Origin: Cololabis saira
Taxonomy: Eukaryota; Chordata; Actinopteri; Beloniformes; Belonidae
Reading direction: 5' to 3'
NCBI RefSeq assembly: GCF_033807715.1
Contig: NC_084597.1
Coordinates: 13,356,170-13,420,169 of the forward strand
DNA length: 64,000 bases
Shown: positions 34,178-43,780 of the stretch, piece after piece
Position numbering within the stretch: the stretch's first letter is position 1
How the letters are laid out: the number at the start of each line of letters is the position of its first letter
The notes under the pieces: model-generated
The model's input: the letters and a program-made list of their open reading frames with translations, nothing else
What the model was told of the DNA's origin: nothing
The model's database searches: none
Position numbers and translations under genes: made by a program

Positions 34178-34216
34178 AGTTATTTAGCAGACGCTTTTAT
34201 CCAAAGCGACGTGCAT
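34178..34216 (-). mobile_element. L2-type LINE 3' tail fragment
   Basis: TTATTTAGCAGACGCTTTTA then TCCAAAGCGACGTGCATAAC is, on the minus strand, the GCGTCTGCTAAATAA-type tail. The same tail (GCGTCTGATAAATGAC) directly follows recognisable L2-type protein sequence at 51540-51853, which supports the assignment. Confidence 0.55.
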
Positions 34217-34563
34217 AACATTACAGAATATACAGAACAAAACATTCTTTGAACAAAGGCAACAAGTTTTAGCAACTACCGGTAAGTTAGCAACTCACCG
34301 TTATTTTTATCTGCTCCAGTGTCGGGAGCCTCCGTCCTCCTTTCACTTCCTGGTGAATGCCCCCCAGAGGAAATTCTCGAGCATGTGCAGACTGCAATAT
34401 CCAACATTCCGACTGCAAACAGGTTTTCTAGGTGCTGCAACCCGATTACTAAATGTCCGACATAGGTCCGAAATAGGTCTGAAGTAGATCGGGTTCAGGT
34501 GTTTACATGCAGTTTAAAAGTCTGAACGATGTCTTATACGATCAGAAACCCGATCAGAAACCC

Positions 34564-35604
34564 TAGGGATGTAACAATATATCGTGCCACGAAATATCGC
34601 GATACAAAGAGTCACGAAACGTGTCGTGGAGGTGACAAACTGTATCGCGATATTGGGTTATTAATATTAATATATTGTGTTGACTAGTAACGCGCATCCG
34701 ACCGCGCATGCCGACCACGCCTCGACCCACGGACCAAAATCTTACTCCGCTCTAGTACCGTTTTGCGGTCCCGATCATGGGGCCCTTGCAGGGTTTTAAG
34801 CTCTGAACCTTTACTTATGTAAGGTTGGTGTAGAGTTAAGCCTTACCTTATTAAATTAAACCTTTTTAGTAGGATAAACACGGGGGCAACTTCTTTCGAG
34901 TTCCAGTGTACTTTAATGTCCCTCAACAGTGTAGGATTTTAGAACATCAACACAGCAGCTAGTGCCGTACTGTGGCGTATCACTCCGCCCAATCTAAAAC
35001 AGACTAATCACTACAGATAAACTGACTAGTGTCATTATAGTCCCTGATTTACATCAGAATATAAAGAATATATTTATAAAATAATGAACCCTGAATTACC
35101 AAAATAACCTTCTTAACAAAAATAAATCTCCTCTTACACTTATAAAGTGAGCATGAATCAATCTTTTTTATGATGTAAAAACTTTTATTTATTTATTTAT
35201 TTATTTAATTTTAGTTGTTAAATTTCTGGAAAAGAAAAAAGTCAAATCATACATGAGAGAAACTATTCAGTTTGTGGCAAAATATTTTTACTTGTATGAA
35301 ACTGAAGATGCTTAATGCAAACCTGACATTTACTTTTAGTTCAGTTTGTGGAAAATGGTTGGCCTGGCTTTCTCTTTAAAACTTAAACAGTTATAAAGCA
35401 TTACAAACTGTAACAATAGGGCAAACGCACAGTATTGTTTTGTATTTTGTGTCTTTCAAATAAAAGACCATTTTTTTCCAGTCATATGTTCCTCATTCAA
35501 GGTTGTTAAAAAAATACTGCTATAATATTGTATCGTATCGTTATCGTGACCTCAATATCGTGTATCGTACCGTATCGTGAGATTAGTGTATCGTTACACC
35601 CCTA
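34564..35604. mobile_element. hAT-like element, 1041 bp, no clear TSD
   Basis: Left end TAGGGATGTAACAATATATC and right end (reverse complement) TAGGGGTGTAACGATACAC. The two ends are rich in TATCG motifs in opposite orientation. The flanking 8-mers do not match. On the right it touches the L1/Tx1 fragment. There is a TTTA run at about 35186-35212. No transposase frame. Confidence 0.7.
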
Positions 35605-35613
35605 ATCGGATCC

Positions 35614-36871
35614 AATCAGTATTGGGCGAAAAGGGGATTCCTCCTTTCATCAAAGATAAAATAGACCCAATAACCTCTGAAACACTAGAATTCTGGTTTG
35701 ATTTTGTTAAGAAATTTAAACTAAGGAATGATCCGAAGGCACTCAGAAACATTTAATACTCAATTCAAGCCCGGAGAAAATGATGCCATATTTAAGCAGT
35801 GGACAACAAAAGGTATTACAGCAATAGGTACAGTAACTGAAAATAAGGAGTTACAGAGTTTCCAAACTTTAAAAGACAAGTTCGGGCTTCAAAACAGGGA
35901 TTTGTTTAGATTTACTGTATACAATTCAGAGATTACTACAACAAGGAAGTGAAGATGGAGCCTTCATAGGAGATAAACTCCTATAAGTGTAATGCTGAGT
36001 GCATATAAACCTAACAGTAAATGCACCAAAGTGATCTCCAGGTTTTATGAGAGTCTTATGGAATGCAAAGGCAATTCAACATTATATGTGAAATCGAAAT
36101 GGGAAGAAGAATTGAATGTGGAAATTTCATCAGAAGAATGGTATGACATGTGTATATTCCAACATACTTCCACAAGCTCACACCGATGGAGAATGTTAAA
36201 TTGGAAAAATTTAATTCTGTATTTTATAACGCCTAAGATCCAAAGTTAAAAATCGTCAACATCTTATCCTTGCTGGAGACAATGTGGTTCTTTAAATGCA
36301 CATCATGCACATATTTTTTGGAATTGCGAAAAAGTGAAATCTTTCTGGAAAGATGTACATTTAGTTTTGACAAAAGTACTTGGGTATGAGATTGACATGT
36401 ACTGTCTTATACTTGTGTCACATTACAACGGTAGTGCAGGCAGAGGATCGCTGGTTGGTTAAGACACTCCTTACAGCTTCTAGGAAAACCATCACGAGAA
36501 GCTGGTATAAACCTGAATCCCCTACTCTAAAACAGTGGCTGGATATTACGAAAGAAATATGGACGATGGAAAGACTGACCCATATCCTGGGTTTGAGGGA
36601 AGGGCTATTTGAGAAGAGATGGCAAAAGTGGACATTTTATCTAGAGAAAGCATAAGGATGCGGACTTCTTTTTTTCTTTCTCTTTTCTTTTTTTGGATAG
36701 ATTATTAACGTGCTAACCCACAAGTTTACGTTCATGTTTTTCTACTTTTTATTTTTATTTGTTTGTTTGTTGCACGGTGAATATACAGATAATTTTTGTA
36801 ATCTGGTAAAAATGTGCAGTTGTAATAACCTGAAAGTCCAATAAAGAAAAGAAAAAAAAAAAAAAAAAAAA
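35614..36871 (+). pseudogene. L1/Tx1-type LINE ORF2 C-terminus and poly(A) tail
   Basis: Three frames together read as the C-terminal region of a fish L1/Tx1-type ORF2: IPPFIKDKIDPITSETLEFW near the start, IFKQWTTKGITAIG, then STLYVKSKWEEELNVEISSE and WRMLNWKNLILYFITPKIQS, a CW..CG / H.HIFW.C cysteine-histidine stretch around 36270-36330, and ITRSWYKPESPTLKQWLDIT to EKRWQKWTFYL. Stops and at least two frameshifts (near 35950-35990 and 36370) break it. The 3' UTR ends with AATAAA at 36840-36845 and an A run to 36871, as expected for L1. The endonuclease and polymerase domains are absent, so it is a 5'-truncated insertion. Confidence 0.82.
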
Positions 36872-36882
36872 TCATACATAAG

Positions 36883-36894
36883 TACGTACGTACG

Positions 36895-36961
<67 letters not shown>

Positions 36962-36977
36962 ATACATACATACATAC
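36883..36977. repeat. (CGTG)n / (CATA)n microsatellite
   Basis: ACGT units pass into a run of about 15 GCGT units and then CATA units, directly after the L1 poly(A) tail. Arrays seeded at poly(A) tails are common. Open frames through it (ARTHARTH) are translated repeat. Confidence 0.95.
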
Positions 36978-38129
36978 CGGTACATAGATACAGCGTTTTT
37001 TGTTCACTTGAGTTTCATACAAGGTCATTTCTTGGATAGCGCTTTGAATGAAACTTCCTGAAAAGTCCTTTATAATTTGCACTTTAGTTCTTTGAGCAAG
37101 ATGCCAGGTAAATCCTGCACAGGTTGCTCTTTTACACAAAGTCAAAGACAAATGAGTGTAGACTTACTTCACTTAGTGTGCCTTAGGTGCATGTTTTTGG
37201 ATTATGGGAGGAGCCCAGAGTATCTGGATGAAACCCCATGGCACAGGGACGACTAGCAAACTCCACACAGAAAGGCCCCAGCCAAGTTCAAACCATGAAC
37301 CAATTGTGAGGCTTCAAACTATATTTACAGATCTGGACACATCCAGCATCCCCATCTGCTATAAATCCACTGAGTCATCTGCATATTGCTGACCTGAGCA
37401 ATACAGAAAGCACACTTGAGGTGAGTCCATCAATGACGGCGGGTCCTATGCCAGCAGAAAAATTGCATCCAGAATCAAAAATACACTGTTGTGGCATCTA
37501 GCAGGGCAGAGCAAACATGGGCACATCTCTGCGGGTCACAGGGTTTTTTAGAGGGTGGACGGATAAACAAATGGCTGGCAGCGAAGGCACGGGTGTCAGC
37601 AGTGTTGGCATCCCCCTGGAGTCTCATCCTGCAGCAGCATAAACATGAGGTGAAAAAAATGCCACTTCAGAGACCATGCTTCAAACGGTGACAGAGAAAA
37701 GCTGCTTTCTAAATTTCTAATTCTGACATTAGTCTGGATTGAAGCAGTGTTTTAAATGTTTGAGATCTGTGCTCCTTGTAATGGAAAAGATGGAGCTTGA
37801 CATATTTGTGCTGAAACCAGTGAAGAATAGTTTCCTATGTTCTTTCAATTTCATTTTATAAATTATGCTGCTCCTTATGTTTGTGAGTTCTCCATGTCTT
37901 TTTTTCATGTAGTCTCATTTCATTTATTTTTAAAAAGCAGAAAATTAAGAAAAACTAGTAGTTGAAATAAAACTTGCATTCCAAAGACATTGGGAAAATG
38001 GTTAAAAAAACTTTATTGTAAATCTCAGGAATCAATATTTCTCTCACACAAACATATCAAGTGTTTAAAGTAATACATTTTACCATTTGATTAAAAAAAA
38101 TCTCATTTTAGAGACATCTAAAGAAGCTA
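36978..38129. other. Unrecognised sequence
   Basis: No element ends or coding motif seen. Confidence 0.4.
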
Positions 38130-38345
38130 GGCATCTAAAGATTAAGAGAATCTGGAGGAATCTCTGTGCGCATTGGACTGGGCAGTAGGTCAATACTGGA
38201 TGTCTGATTTTTGGGCCCGCAGAGGGCACAGCATTAAAGAGAGGCAATACTTTGTGATGGAAATCCCAGCACAGGTTCGAGAAGGTATTCCATGCTGTCC
38301 AAAAATGCTGGTTGAAGCTCAATCATGCAAAGAAGAAGCCTTATG
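38130..38345 (+). pseudogene. Tc1-like transposase fragment (DNA-binding part)
   Basis: The nucleotide order AAGATTAAGAGAATCTGGAG, GAATCTCTGTGCG, then TGGATGTCTGA and later CAAAGAAGAAGCC TTATGTC follows the stretch of Tc1-like transposons that encodes the paired helix-turn-helix DNA-binding domain. The family usually reads there 'RF.ESG.IS.R...GR...L.A.D...L' and then 'Y.AK.KP'. Stops and shifts leave no useful frame. The catalytic DDE part is absent. The sequence around 38725-38755 (TTTTCAAATGATCAAATTCT) resembles the 3' end of the same element, so an internal deletion is likely. Confidence 0.6.
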
Positions 38346-40101
38346 TCACCCTATTTTTGGATTTAAAGATTGTTCATTTCCATACTTTCAGTATTTGACA
38401 TGGTACCAACCTGGCCCTGATTTAGTCCACACAAAACACAATTGTGTGCCCAATTAAAGTTAATTTACATCAGCCAAAATACTCCAAACTGCACAAAACC
38501 AGTAACCCGTGGGAACCATGTGGTGCAGAGGAGGCTGCACAGAGAAGGAGCAGGCCCAGCGCTTGCTGAGGTTTGCATTTTATACCTGTAGCCACTCCCA
38601 CAATCCCAGGTGCGGTAAATCACCCTTTGGCTACTTCGTAGAGAAAATCTTACTAAGCACAAGACCAAAAGTGGGCCATCACTGACATGTTTTCTACGTC
38701 CCATTGTGAATAAAATATTGTTTAAGATTTTCAAATGATCAAATTCTGTTTAGAAATGGCATCTATTCATTTTTTTTAATTTTTTTTTGTGAGTGCTACA
38801 GAAAAACATTTCAAAGTGTTGGACCAAGCAAAGATGTCGTATTCAATTTTTTTCACTGATGAATTCACTGATGGTCACATATACAAACGTCTAATTATTT
38901 ATTTTCAAGATTGTACAAAACTCTGTTTCTTATGTTTGATTAAAACATCACACAGCCAATCCGCATCGTCAGATATATTCTTTATCACAAGGGGAATATT
39001 TTGTCCAAGAGAAAAAGAGCTTGCTCTTGTCTTGCTCATCAGCAAACAAAAGTCTTCAGCAATTTTCTGTCTTTGTGTAGCAGCTGATTGCACCAGTAAG
39101 TGGTTGAAACTCTGAGCAATCAGACTGGCACAAAACAGAGTCTGCATACCGATGTCCTGCAGTAATTGACTCTGCAATCATGTCATACTTGTGGAGCCAA
39201 AGTGGGGATTGTGTAAAATAGAGCTTTTTCAACCATCACACCAAAATACTCTGTGTGAATGTGGGCTCTCTATTGATCACACAGCTTCCTCAAGGGCTGG
39301 TTTAACAGCTGGCACACACAAAACCAAATACTTTGAAAATATCCATCTGCCTATTTTTGCCTAATCAGGGTGATTAGGCATCCACAAATGAGATTTCAAA
39401 TAATCCTGTCATGTAAATGGACTACTTCATATTACCCTGATTAATCTCAGGCCGTTTCTTCTTGTGAATTGTAATGGCCTCGTCCATGTCTTTAATCTCA
39501 GTCATCCCATGGGAGAACATCTCTGTTATCATTAAGATGCACAATTATTCAGAATCATGGGCTGACAGCCACACTCTGTATTTTAATCTGATCTCTCAAG
39601 CATCTGCTTAACTGATAGGAACGCTTTTTCAGTTTTGCCCTGAGTGCTACTTTGTTCTGAGCCCATAAACCTGTGAAAACCATGAGCATGCATACATAGA
39701 ATTTGGGGCTCTTGTATCTCTTGTATGATATTAAAGCTTTAAACCTCAGCAGCAGCAGGAGCAGGAGGAGCAGGAGGAGGAGGGGGTTAGACAATAAGAC
39801 AGACATTTGTGGGTGTACATGCTATAACAGCAATGCCCTTTCAATTTGTGTTCAATATCCACTGAAGAGTGAAAACACTGTGCAAAGATTAGTTATTATG
39901 ACTTCCTGAGAGTGACTTTATGGTCTAGTTTAGGTTAAAAAAATAGCAGCCATTGTTCAGGTGTGTGTGTAGTAATGGAATCTTTTTTTTAAATTTAAGT
40001 TTTGGTTTTCCTCTGAGCTCCTTCCTTTTGTATTACCTATGGCTGACAGAGACTGAACTATAATTTTAACTGTATTCTTTATTGAAAACATTCTGACCAG
40101 T
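38346..40101. other. Unrecognised sequence
   Basis: Contains a 9-bp perfect hairpin at 39359-39379 (GCCTAATCA, GGG, TGATTAGGC) and an AGC/AGG-rich run at about 39747-39786. No gene recognised; open frames to 108 codons lack motifs. Confidence 0.4.
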
Positions 40102-40115
40102 GAACTGTGTGGGAG

Positions 40116-40858
40116 TCACAGCAGAAATGATGGCAGTATTATGGGCACTTAGGTGGGTTGAGGATAACAAACAAGGGCAATCAATTATATGCAGTGATTC
40201 AGCAGCAGTATTAACAACGATAAAAGAAACCAAATCCAAGTCTAGACCTGACTTACTGTCAGAAATCTTCCAGAGCTTGTACAGAATTCACAGAGCAGGG
40301 TGTGAGGTGGGTTTTCTTTGGGTCCCAGCGCATATTGGTGTGGAGGGTAATGACGTGGCAGATGAATTAGCAAAAAAGGCAGTACAGGAGGAAAGTATAG
40401 AACTCACTTTACAATATGGATTGTCAGAATACACTGAAATCATAAATAGGTCAACAAAAGAAATGTGGCAGAGGGCATGGGGAACTGAAAAGAAATGGAG
40501 GTCTTATTTTGCTATTCAGAGCTCCGTGGATAAAGGGAAATGCACCTTTAATTGTAAAAGGAAAGACTCTGCTGTTATTTCCAGGTTGAGGCTTGGGCAT
40601 TGTGGGCTGAGGAGTGGGCTGGCTCTGATTGGGAAACACCCGGATGGTAAATGTGAGTGTGGAGGCAGAGAAACAGTGAGACACATCCTCGTCCAGTGCA
40701 AGAACTACGCTCTACAAAGAAGGAAGCTGTTTAGAGACCTGGGAGCAGCTGGAGAAACTACATTTAATCTGCGTAATTTACTCAACCTGGATGACTGGAC
40801 TAAGATGGAGAAACTTTTGGATTATTTGCACAATATTGGACTGTATTGGAAGATATGA
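40116..40858 (+). pseudogene. LINE RNase H domain and C-terminal zinc-knuckle region
   Basis: An uninterrupted 252-codon frame opens at an ATG at 40100, but its first five codons (MNCVG) lie in the flanking duplication, so element coding begins at about residue 6. The RNase H residues visible are E9 in TAEMMAVLWALRW, D33 in ICSDSAAVL, H78 in FLWVPAHIGVEGND and D88 in VADELAKKA. The first catalytic aspartate is lost to the truncation. A C-terminal C.CG..ETV.HIL..C motif (about residues 187-202) follows, as in I/Nimb, Jockey and R1-type LINEs with RNase H. A long frame free of stops, with a clean TSD, suggests a fairly recent insertion. It cannot make an active pol. Confidence 0.87.
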
Positions 40859-40948
40859 TACACTGACAGAGACTTGAATAAAGATCGGTAGAGGGCAGCA
40901 ATACGCCGTTGATGCGTCCAGTCTGCCTAAACCAAAGAAGAAGAAGAA
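40116..40948 (+). mobile_element. 5'-truncated I/Nimb-type LINE insertion with 14-bp TSD
   Basis: A perfect duplication GAACTGTGTGGGAG flanks it at 40102-40115 and 40949-40962. The insert starts inside the RNase H coding region and ends with a 3' UTR holding AATAAA (40877-40882) and a GAAGAAGAAGA tail. These are the marks of a LINE insertion that stopped early during reverse transcription. The coding part is listed separately. Confidence 0.9.
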
Positions 40949-41290
40949 GAACTGTGTGGGAGAGAGCATTGAACCGGGACTTGGCTGTCAATCACGCAGG
41001 GGTGGGTGTGTTTTCCCTTGTAACGCTTCTATTCACAGGTGAGTCCTGCAATCAAGGCTCTCAGGTGGAGAGACAGCGGTGATAAAAGGGGGAAACGGAC
41101 GCGGCGTGGGGGACGACGCACGGCAGAGAGACCAACGTGCTGGAGGCTGAACTGGAGACGGAGATACCTGCTCGCCTTCCCAGAGGTAGAGACAAACCCT
41201 GCTTGGCCACCTCATCTGTTTGAGAACATCTTTTTCCTGCCTTCCAACTTGGTTTGACTCGCCGATGCTGCTCCTCTGTTGACGGCGAGA

Positions 41291-41515
41291 GTCGGCCGGA
41301 CCCCGCCCCTCACCTGTCGGCCGGACCCCGCCCCTCACCTGTCGGCCGGACCCCGCCCCTCACCTGTCGGCCGGACCCCGCCCCTCACCTGCCGGGCTGA
41401 TCCCGCCCCTCACCTGCCGGGCTGATCCCGCCCCTCACCTGTCGGCCGGACCCCACCCCTCACCTGTCAGGCTGATCCCGCCCCTCTCCTACTGGGCTGA
41501 TCCCACGCCTGCTTT
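41291..41515 (+). repeat. GC-rich minisatellite, nine 25-bp units
   Basis: Units such as GTCGGCCGGACCCCGCCCCT plus CACCT start every 25 bases from 41291. Two variant types (GTCGGCCGGACC and GCCGGGCTGATC) are arranged in blocks, and the last unit is degenerate. A period that is not a multiple of three argues against coding. It is far more GC-rich than its surroundings. Confidence 0.95.
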
Positions 41516-41519
41516 CCTG

Positions 41520-41856
41520 GTGCGGCACGCTAGGGCTCCCCCAGCGCATGCAGGCCTTGAGGCAGACGGGGCGGGCCAGACTGGGCAGGCCAGTACAGAC
41601 TGAGTGAGACCATTGCCTTATCATATAATCACTGATCTTTATTGCTGACTTTTATTAATTGTCTTTTTTACTATTTTGCCTTTGCTGAGCATTTTCATTC
41701 ACATCCTCATTTTTAGGGGGCCACTGGCTGTCATTATTGTTATCTGGGGGATAAGTAATTTGATTGTGGGGAGGGGGTTGAAGGGATTCACCATAGACGT
41801 TTCTTTGAGACCTGCTTTACAATGGTGTTGCATGTGTATTTTGTGAATTTATTATT
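41520..41856. other. Unrecognised sequence
   Basis: Nothing recognisable between the minisatellite and family A copy A3. Confidence 0.4.
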
Positions 41857-42674
41857 AGGGCTCGAGCACTTACAGTGCGAAGGCCCTATTGTATCTGTAG
41901 GAAATGTTTTTATTATCCTCGTTTTCCTCCTTTTTATTTTTCTTCAGACAAAATGAGGGCCTTTTTGCCCCTCTAAACTTCCCCCAAAAGTCACCAAAAT
42001 TTGCATGCAAGCCAGGCCTGGTGAAAAATTTGATATTTAATGGTTTGCATTAATGGGCGGGCAAAATGGCTCAACATCGCCCCCTAGAAAACTTCGTGCC
42101 TCAAGCCTCACAATACGGTTTGACGTACATGCCACGAAAATCGGAACACACCTGTATCATGTTGCAACTTAAAGAAAAGTCTCTTGGCGCCATGGCCGAA
42201 ACCGAACAGGAAGTCGGCCATTTGGAATTAATCGTGTCATTTTGGCGCAATTTCTTCGGCCGCTTCTTCGCCGGAATCGTAACGTGCACCCAGGTGTGTT
42301 ATACATCAAAATGTGTATCTCGAACCTACGACGATGCGGATTACTTTTCTCAGTCAAAAGCATTACTGTGGCGACGATAGACTTCAAAAAGCGCGTTTGT
42401 ACTTTTTTGCCATAACTTTTGAATGGTTTGACATAGAGAGTCGTGGGTGGTGTCATCGGACTCGGTTTTGAGTCCTTGAACATAATTGGTGCAAATTAGC
42501 CCTGCACCTTCTTCTGATTTGTCGATATTTGATAGATCCTATTTTCTGCCATAACTTTTGAATGGTATGATATACAGAGTCGTGGGTGGTGTCATCGGAC
42601 TTAGTTTTGAGTCCTTCACTTTTATTGATGAAAATTGCACGTGCGAGGCCCCGTTCATTGCTGCTTGCAGCATT
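41857..42674 (-). mobile_element. Family A dispersed repeat, copy A3
   Basis: A reverse-orientation copy of the A1 structure without insertions. It starts ATTAGGGCTCGAGCACTTAC and ends GTTCATTGCTGCTTGCAGC. It has two of the 137-bp-type modules (GTGGTGTCATCGGACT occurs twice), compared with three in A1. The 104-codon frame across its middle is not conserved coding. Confidence 0.85.
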
Positions 42675-42784
42675 AATTTAATTTGCATTGGTTGATGCGT
42701 TAATTGTTGCTGTGATCCTGATTTGGTTTGAAAATTACTTTGTTGCAGTGCAGTGATATACCTAGGTCTTGACATCTGAGGCAT

Positions 42785-43255
42785 TGTGACACCGTGGATG
42801 ACGTGAAACTCCAGCTTTCTACCCCCTGCAGGGCCGACACCTTTGAACTGGCCTAAACACAGACATGAACCACGCGAATGCCATATGACGAAGTTCCTGA
42901 CTGACTGATATGTTAATACCAACTCATTTGGCCACAGACTTGAATTACGAGAAAGCCCTATGGGGTAATTTACAACTTAGTGACAGTCATGCCAAATGCC
43001 CGATAACGGCATTTGGCCACAGATCACATCTGACTGTAAATTGCTTTTTGTCTCTCACTTGGCTTGTTCATTCCTGCCTTTTGTGCTTTGAACTTACTGT
43101 ATAAAAGTCATGATTTCAAATCATTCGTGGTCGGCACACCAACCCAAACACGCTCTGCGTAGGTCTGCTCACCGCCGGCTTACTGAATAAAACTCACTAC
43201 ACCACAGCGGGCTTCTGAACTGGATTTTATATTATTCTTCAACACATCCGTCACA
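42785..43255 (+). mobile_element. Possible LTR, 471 bp
   Basis: Starts TGTGACACCG and ends ATCCGTCACA (short inverted ends TGTGAC / GTCACA). It has TATAAAA at 43100-43106 and AATAAA at 43186-43191, spaced as promoter and polyadenylation signals in an LTR. TTCTGGTGGCC follows directly, similar to sequence seen at primer-binding sites. No second LTR, no pol and no matching TSD were found, so it could be a solo LTR or a coincidence. The retroelement class is not determined. Confidence 0.4.
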
Positions 43256-43489
43256 TTCTGGTGGCCAAACTATTTAAGTGAAGCTCCCCTCCTCCCATTT
43301 TTTTAATTTACCAATATTATTGGTTGCAGACCTTAAGCCCCAGATTTATTTTACTCCAGTAAGCCGAAATATACTACTTATGTTGTTCACTATTGTTGTA
43401 ATAAAGTGTTGCAACTTTCCACCTGCCTCTGTGGTCTATTGGGGATTGAACAGAACCTACCTATTGTGACACCTACCTAACAACAAACC

Positions 43490-43780
43490 ATAGACTGTAT
43501 ACAAAAATGGATGAAGCAACAGTCGCGTGACGTATTGGTTTCTGAAGAGCGCTTTTTTTTCTTCGTACAGAGCACAGCAATGGAAGCCAAAGTGAACACG
43601 CCCGCAATATATGTCAATCAAAGTTAGTTTTGGCCACCGGCTCCTTTAGCCAACCCCTGCCAAAATAGCTGCTGGCAGACATTTAAAGCAGAATATCTCT
43701 TTTTGCATATTGACTCATGGCAAAATCAAAAGTTACTGCTGCATTTAGCCAACGTATGAGTTATACAAACGGTTGATTGC
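43490..43780. repeat. Dispersed repeat fragment
   Basis: CATAGACTGTATACAAAAAT, GACGTATTGGTTTCTGAAGA and GCCACCGGCTCCTTTAGCC form a sequence I have seen repeated in fish genomes. No ends or family could be defined. Confidence 0.4.

Noticed and set aside
36732..37151. 139-codon minus frame with ARTHARTH
   Set aside because: Translated CGTG microsatellite and poly(A) region of the LINE tail.
41291..41515. CRISPR-like regular spacing of 25-bp units
   Set aside because: The units are directly tandem with no unique spacers, and the genome is vertebrate. It is a minisatellite.
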